From: Flavobacterium terrae
Lineage (GTDB): Bacteria; Bacteroidota; Bacteroidia; Flavobacteriales; Flavobacteriaceae
NCBI RefSeq assembly: GCF_900142035.1
Contig: NZ_FQZI01000006.1
Coordinates: 1 to 64,000 of the forward strand
Direction: 5' to 3'
DNA length: 64,000 nt
In this document: piece after piece, positions 63,048 through 64,000 of the stretch
Position numbering within the stretch: position 1 is the first letter of the stretch
Layout: every line of letters begins with the position of its first letter
The notes under the pieces: generated by a model
What the model saw: only the letters and a program-made list of their open reading frames with translations
What the model was told of the DNA's origin: nothing
Databases searched by the model: none
Made by a program: the position numbers and the translations under genes

Positions 63048-64000
63048 ATGAAAACAAAACTGTTATGGGTAGTGCTTCTATCCTCATGGCTTTGTGATGC
63101 CCAGGCTCCCTCTGGTTATTACAATTCCGCAACTGGAACTGGCTACACTCTAAAAACCCAGTTGTACAACATTATTAAGGGACATACTGACAGAGGTTAC
63201 GCAGGACTCTGGACAACCTATCAAACTTCGGATAGGGATAATCAAAACGAAAATGACAACACTATTTTTGACCTGTATTCAGAAAACCCAAACGGAATTG
63301 ACCCTTACAACTATTTTTACAGTACCGATCAATGCGGAACCTATGCTAAAGAAGGCGATTGTTATAATCGTGAGCATATGGTTCCGCAGTCTGTTTTTAA
63401 TTCATCCTCACCAATGGTATCTGATGCACATTTTATTCCGCCAACAGACGGTAAGGTTAATGGTATGCGTTCAGACTATCCACATGGTAATGTTGCATCT
63501 ACTAGCTGGACATCATTAAACGGAAGTAAATTGGGAACAAGCGCTGTTTCAGGATACACTGGAACAGTTTTTGAACCAAACCCTGCTTTTAAAGGAGATA
63601 TTGCAAGAATGTACTTTTATTTTGCTACTCGCTACGAAAATGTTATTGCTAGTTATACTTATCCTATGTTTAACAAAACGAGCAATCAAGTTTTTACAAC
63701 AGCATTTAGAGATATGCTCTTAGCTTGGCATGCTGCTGATCCTGTAAGCGCAAGAGAAATTGCTAGAAATAACGCAATCTACGCTAGACAAGGAAACAGA
63801 AATCCTTTTATAGACAATCCAAACTATGTAAACATGATTTGGGGTGGAGGAACATCTGATACTACTCCACCATCAGTTCCATCTAATTTAATAGCATCAA
63901 GTATAACTGCAACAAGTTTTACACTATCTTGGACTGCTTCGACAGATAATGTAGGTGTAACTGGTTATAACGTGTATCAAAATGGTTCTTTGAAAACAAC
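63048..64000 (+). CDS. Secreted endonuclease I, third paralogue, 3' end outside the window
   Basis: The frame from ATG at 63048 stays open to the last base (about 317 residues seen). Signal peptide (about 1-19, [10 protein letters not shown]), then an endonuclease I domain very like the previous gene: [89 protein letters not shown]. From about residue 277 a fibronectin III module begins ([29 protein letters not shown]). A T9SS sorting domain is expected beyond the window. The first ~400 bases look richer in G and C than the neighbouring paralogue. Confidence 0.93.
   Translation, partial: MKTKLLWVVLLSSWLCDAQAPSGYYNSATGTGYTLKTQLYNIIKGHTDRGYAGLWTTYQTSDRDNQNENDNTIFDLYSENPNGIDPYNYFYSTDQCGTYAKEGDCYNREHMVPQSVFNSSSPMVSDAHFIPPTDGKVNGMRSDYPHGNVASTSWTSLNGSKLGTSAVSGYTGTVFEPNPAFKGDIARMYFYFATRYENVIASYTYPMFNKTSNQVFTTAFRDMLLAWHAADPVSAREIARNNAIYARQGNRNPFIDNPNYVNMIWGGGTSDTTPPSVPSNLIASSITATSFTLSWTASTDNVGVTGYNVYQNGSLKT

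Noticed and set aside
63253..63519. 88-residue reading frame
   Set aside because: It lies in another frame within the third nuclease gene, whose own frame is open from 63048 to the window end and has full motif support.

Overview
The window is AT-rich chromosomal DNA from a member of the Bacteroidota, most likely the genus Flavobacterium or a close relative. The evidence is a type IX secretion (T9SS) adhesin with its SprF-like and PorE-like partners, several proteins ending in T9SS sorting domains, families typical of flavobacteria (DUF2911, DUF4293, fused alpha/beta E1 dehydrogenase, Rho with a long acidic/Asn-rich N-terminus), and promoters of the Bacteroidota type (TTTG, about 19 bases, TAnnTTTG). 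I see no rRNA, tRNA, CRISPR array, insertion sequence or prophage. Most of the window is ordinary core genome, densely packed, with Rho-independent terminators at many gene ends. At least nine genes appear to start with TTG.

Layout. 1-4996: the 3' end of a giant T9SS type B adhesin (five near-identical 261-base repeats visible, reading in from outside the window), a PorP/SprF outer-membrane protein and a PorE-like TPR/propeller/OmpA protein. 5039-17838: housekeeping and small membrane genes (EttA, DUF2975 plus Xre regulator, HolA, lone HsdR-N nuclease-fold protein, glycosyltransferase, OmpA lipoprotein, Sua5, UvrD). 17868-26860: M1 aminopeptidase, a tight four-gene operon ending in recG (Dph6-like ligase, HEAGH protein, Asp/Asn hydroxylase, RecG), DUF2911, and SRPBCC plus photolyase. 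26864-35963: HAD phosphatase, an ECF sigma operon, BNR lipoprotein, Kup plus bestrophin, and a large outer-membrane protein with a decayed M1 peptidase-like domain. 36146-40631: fused 2-oxoacid dehydrogenase E1, small lipoprotein, fasciclin protein, YaaA.

40655-46956 holds the most system-like locus: a GAF-PAS hybrid histidine kinase with receiver and HPt, a stand-alone CheY-like receiver, a TPR plus outer-membrane barrel protein (YaiO type), a membrane HEAT-like protein and a processive family 2 glycosyltransferase. The layout suggests a phosphorelay wired directly to polysaccharide synthesis and export. 46992-52716: Rho, DUF4293, and a NarL-type two-component pair with a small unknown gene between regulator and TPR kinase. 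52765-59927: cysteine desulfurase, GDPD, a flotillin with four vault-like beta modules, dihydrolipoyl dehydrogenase, RsmB-type methyltransferase. 60029-64000: three consecutive secreted endonuclease I paralogues, the last cut by the window edge.

The genes together describe a surface-active, probably gliding bacterium that secretes adhesins and nucleases through T9SS, controls an exopolysaccharide by phosphorelay, and repairs light damage with photolyase. Functions are assigned from motifs and family knowledge only; no database search was run.
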